From an uncultured Atopobiaceae bacterium (GTDB lineage Bacteria > Actinomycetota > Coriobacteriia > Coriobacteriales > Atopobiaceae), in the NCBI GenBank assembly GCA_905233865.1, contig CAJOGH010000096.1:1-7590 (forward strand): a stretch of DNA of 7,590 nucleotides, read 5' to 3'. A program made the translations under genes and the position numbers. Of the stretch, positions 7,318 to 7,590 are shown one piece after another (within the stretch, counting starts at the first letter, position 1; each line of letters begins with the position of its first letter). The notes below the pieces were generated by a model. That model had not been told where the DNA came from. It worked only from the letters and a program-made list of their open reading frames with translations, and made no database searches.

Positions 7318-7354
7318 TGACGCTAATGACTGCCCGGGGCAGTCGTTTGCGTCA
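7318..7354. repeat. 37-bp palindrome B2
   Basis: Identical to A2 over all 37 bases. Its start is exactly 125 bases from that of B1. It lies about 56 bases beyond the stop codon of the DUF5648-type gene and, unlike A2, is followed by the sequence that opens the spacer. Confidence 0.9.
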
Positions 7355-7370
7355 TCGCCGCCGGCGCATG

Positions 7371-7401
7371 GGGCTGGGAACAGCGGCGCCGTCCCCAGCC
7401 C
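7371..7401 (-). terminator. GC-rich hairpin after the DUF5648-type gene, possible terminator without T-run
   Basis: GGGCTGGG at 7371-7378 pairs with CCCAGCCC at 7394-7401, and the loop contains the small palindrome CGGCGCCG. It starts about ten bases after the stop codon of the gene to its right, where a terminator would be expected. No T-rich tract follows on either strand, so it may act as a pause or 3'-end stabiliser rather than a classical intrinsic terminator. Confidence 0.4.
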
Positions 7402-7410
7402 GCACACACG

Positions 7411-7590
7411 TTACTGCTTGGGCATGCCGTACCAGCCCACGCCCTCGGCCTGCCAGCCCATCTGCCCCAAGACCTGGTGCTCGTGGGCGCTCGTCGTGTA
7501 GTTGTGCGACCCCACGCGGGCGTTGGGGTTGTAATCGCGGTAGAGCGGCACGCGGCGCTCGGGGTCGGAGAGCCATGCGACGCCCTCGTC
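7411..7590 (-). CDS. C-terminal end of a secreted/surface protein with DUF5648-like repeats (5' part outside window)
   Basis: The frame enters from the right edge and ends in TAA at 7411-7413, giving the last 59 residues. The stretch PLYRDYNPNARVGSHNYTTS followed by HEHQVLGQMGWQAEGVGWYG is the typical DUF5648 (PF18885) pattern: Y-NPN, H-YTT, a helix with E/H, then GW-EG-GW. The residues before it (DEGVAWLSDPERRVP) fit the end of a preceding repeat unit. The domain usually sits in tandem at the C-terminus of extracellular Gram-positive proteins, including wall hydrolases and adhesins, where it is thought to help surface attachment. The catalytic or adhesive part is out of view, so the protein's function is unknown. 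No LPXTG motif or membrane tail occurs before the stop, so sortase anchoring is ruled out for this end. Confidence 0.88.
   Translation of the reverse strand, partial: DEGVAWLSDPERRVPLYRDYNPNARVGSHNYTTSAHEHQVLGQMGWQAEGVGWYGMPKQ

Larger units (their letters stand above)
7193..7354. repeat. Compound palindromic repeat, copy B (37-bp palindrome, 88-bp spacer, 37-bp palindrome)
   Basis: The same 162-bp block as at 5802-5963, in the same orientation and offset by exactly 1391 bases with no insertion or deletion. Mismatches are three in the first palindrome, eleven in the spacer and none in the second palindrome. Twelve bases after the second palindrome (7355-7366) match the first twelve of this copy's own spacer, as if a further unit had started. 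It lies between the end of the DUF5648-type gene and the leader of the nuclease gene. Confidence 0.9.

Noticed and set aside
5802..7354. CRISPR array, given 37-bp repeats with regular spacing
   Set aside because: There are only two repeats per locus, the 88-bp spacers are homologous to each other rather than unique, and no cas genes are present.

Overview
The window looks like a high-GC Gram-positive chromosome, most likely from the Coriobacteriia (an Olsenella/Atopobiaceae-like genome). Three things suggest this: the GC- and GTG-rich codon use, the combination of InlB-type and MBG-type repeats in one secreted protein, and a DUF559-like nuclease of a form I associate with that class. The assignment rests on protein style only; no marker gene is present.

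All three genes are on the minus strand, so transcription runs from right to left. At the right edge (7411-7590) is the last 59 codons of a secreted or surface protein ending in DUF5648-like repeats. Next is a compound palindromic repeat (7193-7354), then a complete 346-residue PD-(D/E)XK/DUF559-like nuclease gene (5972-7012), then a second copy of the repeat in the same orientation (5802-5963). From 5693 to the left edge runs one uninterrupted reading frame of at least 1897 codons. It encodes a giant exported protein with a signal peptide, several InlB B-type (Listeria-Bacteroides) repeats and a long series of MBG/YDG-type Ig-like domains. Its C-terminus, where a cell-wall anchor would be expected, lies outside the window.

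The most unusual feature is the repeat. Each copy consists of two 37-bp near-perfect palindromes whose starts are exactly 125 bp apart, separated by an 88-bp spacer that is itself conserved and structured. The two copies are 1391 bp apart, match at 148 of 162 positions by hand count, and bracket a nuclease gene of visibly lower GC than the surface-protein genes. This suggests either a repeat family that has spread through the genome or a cassette inserted between two adhesin-type genes.

The two outer genes probably make cell-surface or secreted proteins for host or biofilm contact. The nuclease does not obviously belong to that function. No RNA genes, CRISPR arrays, transposases or integrases were seen.
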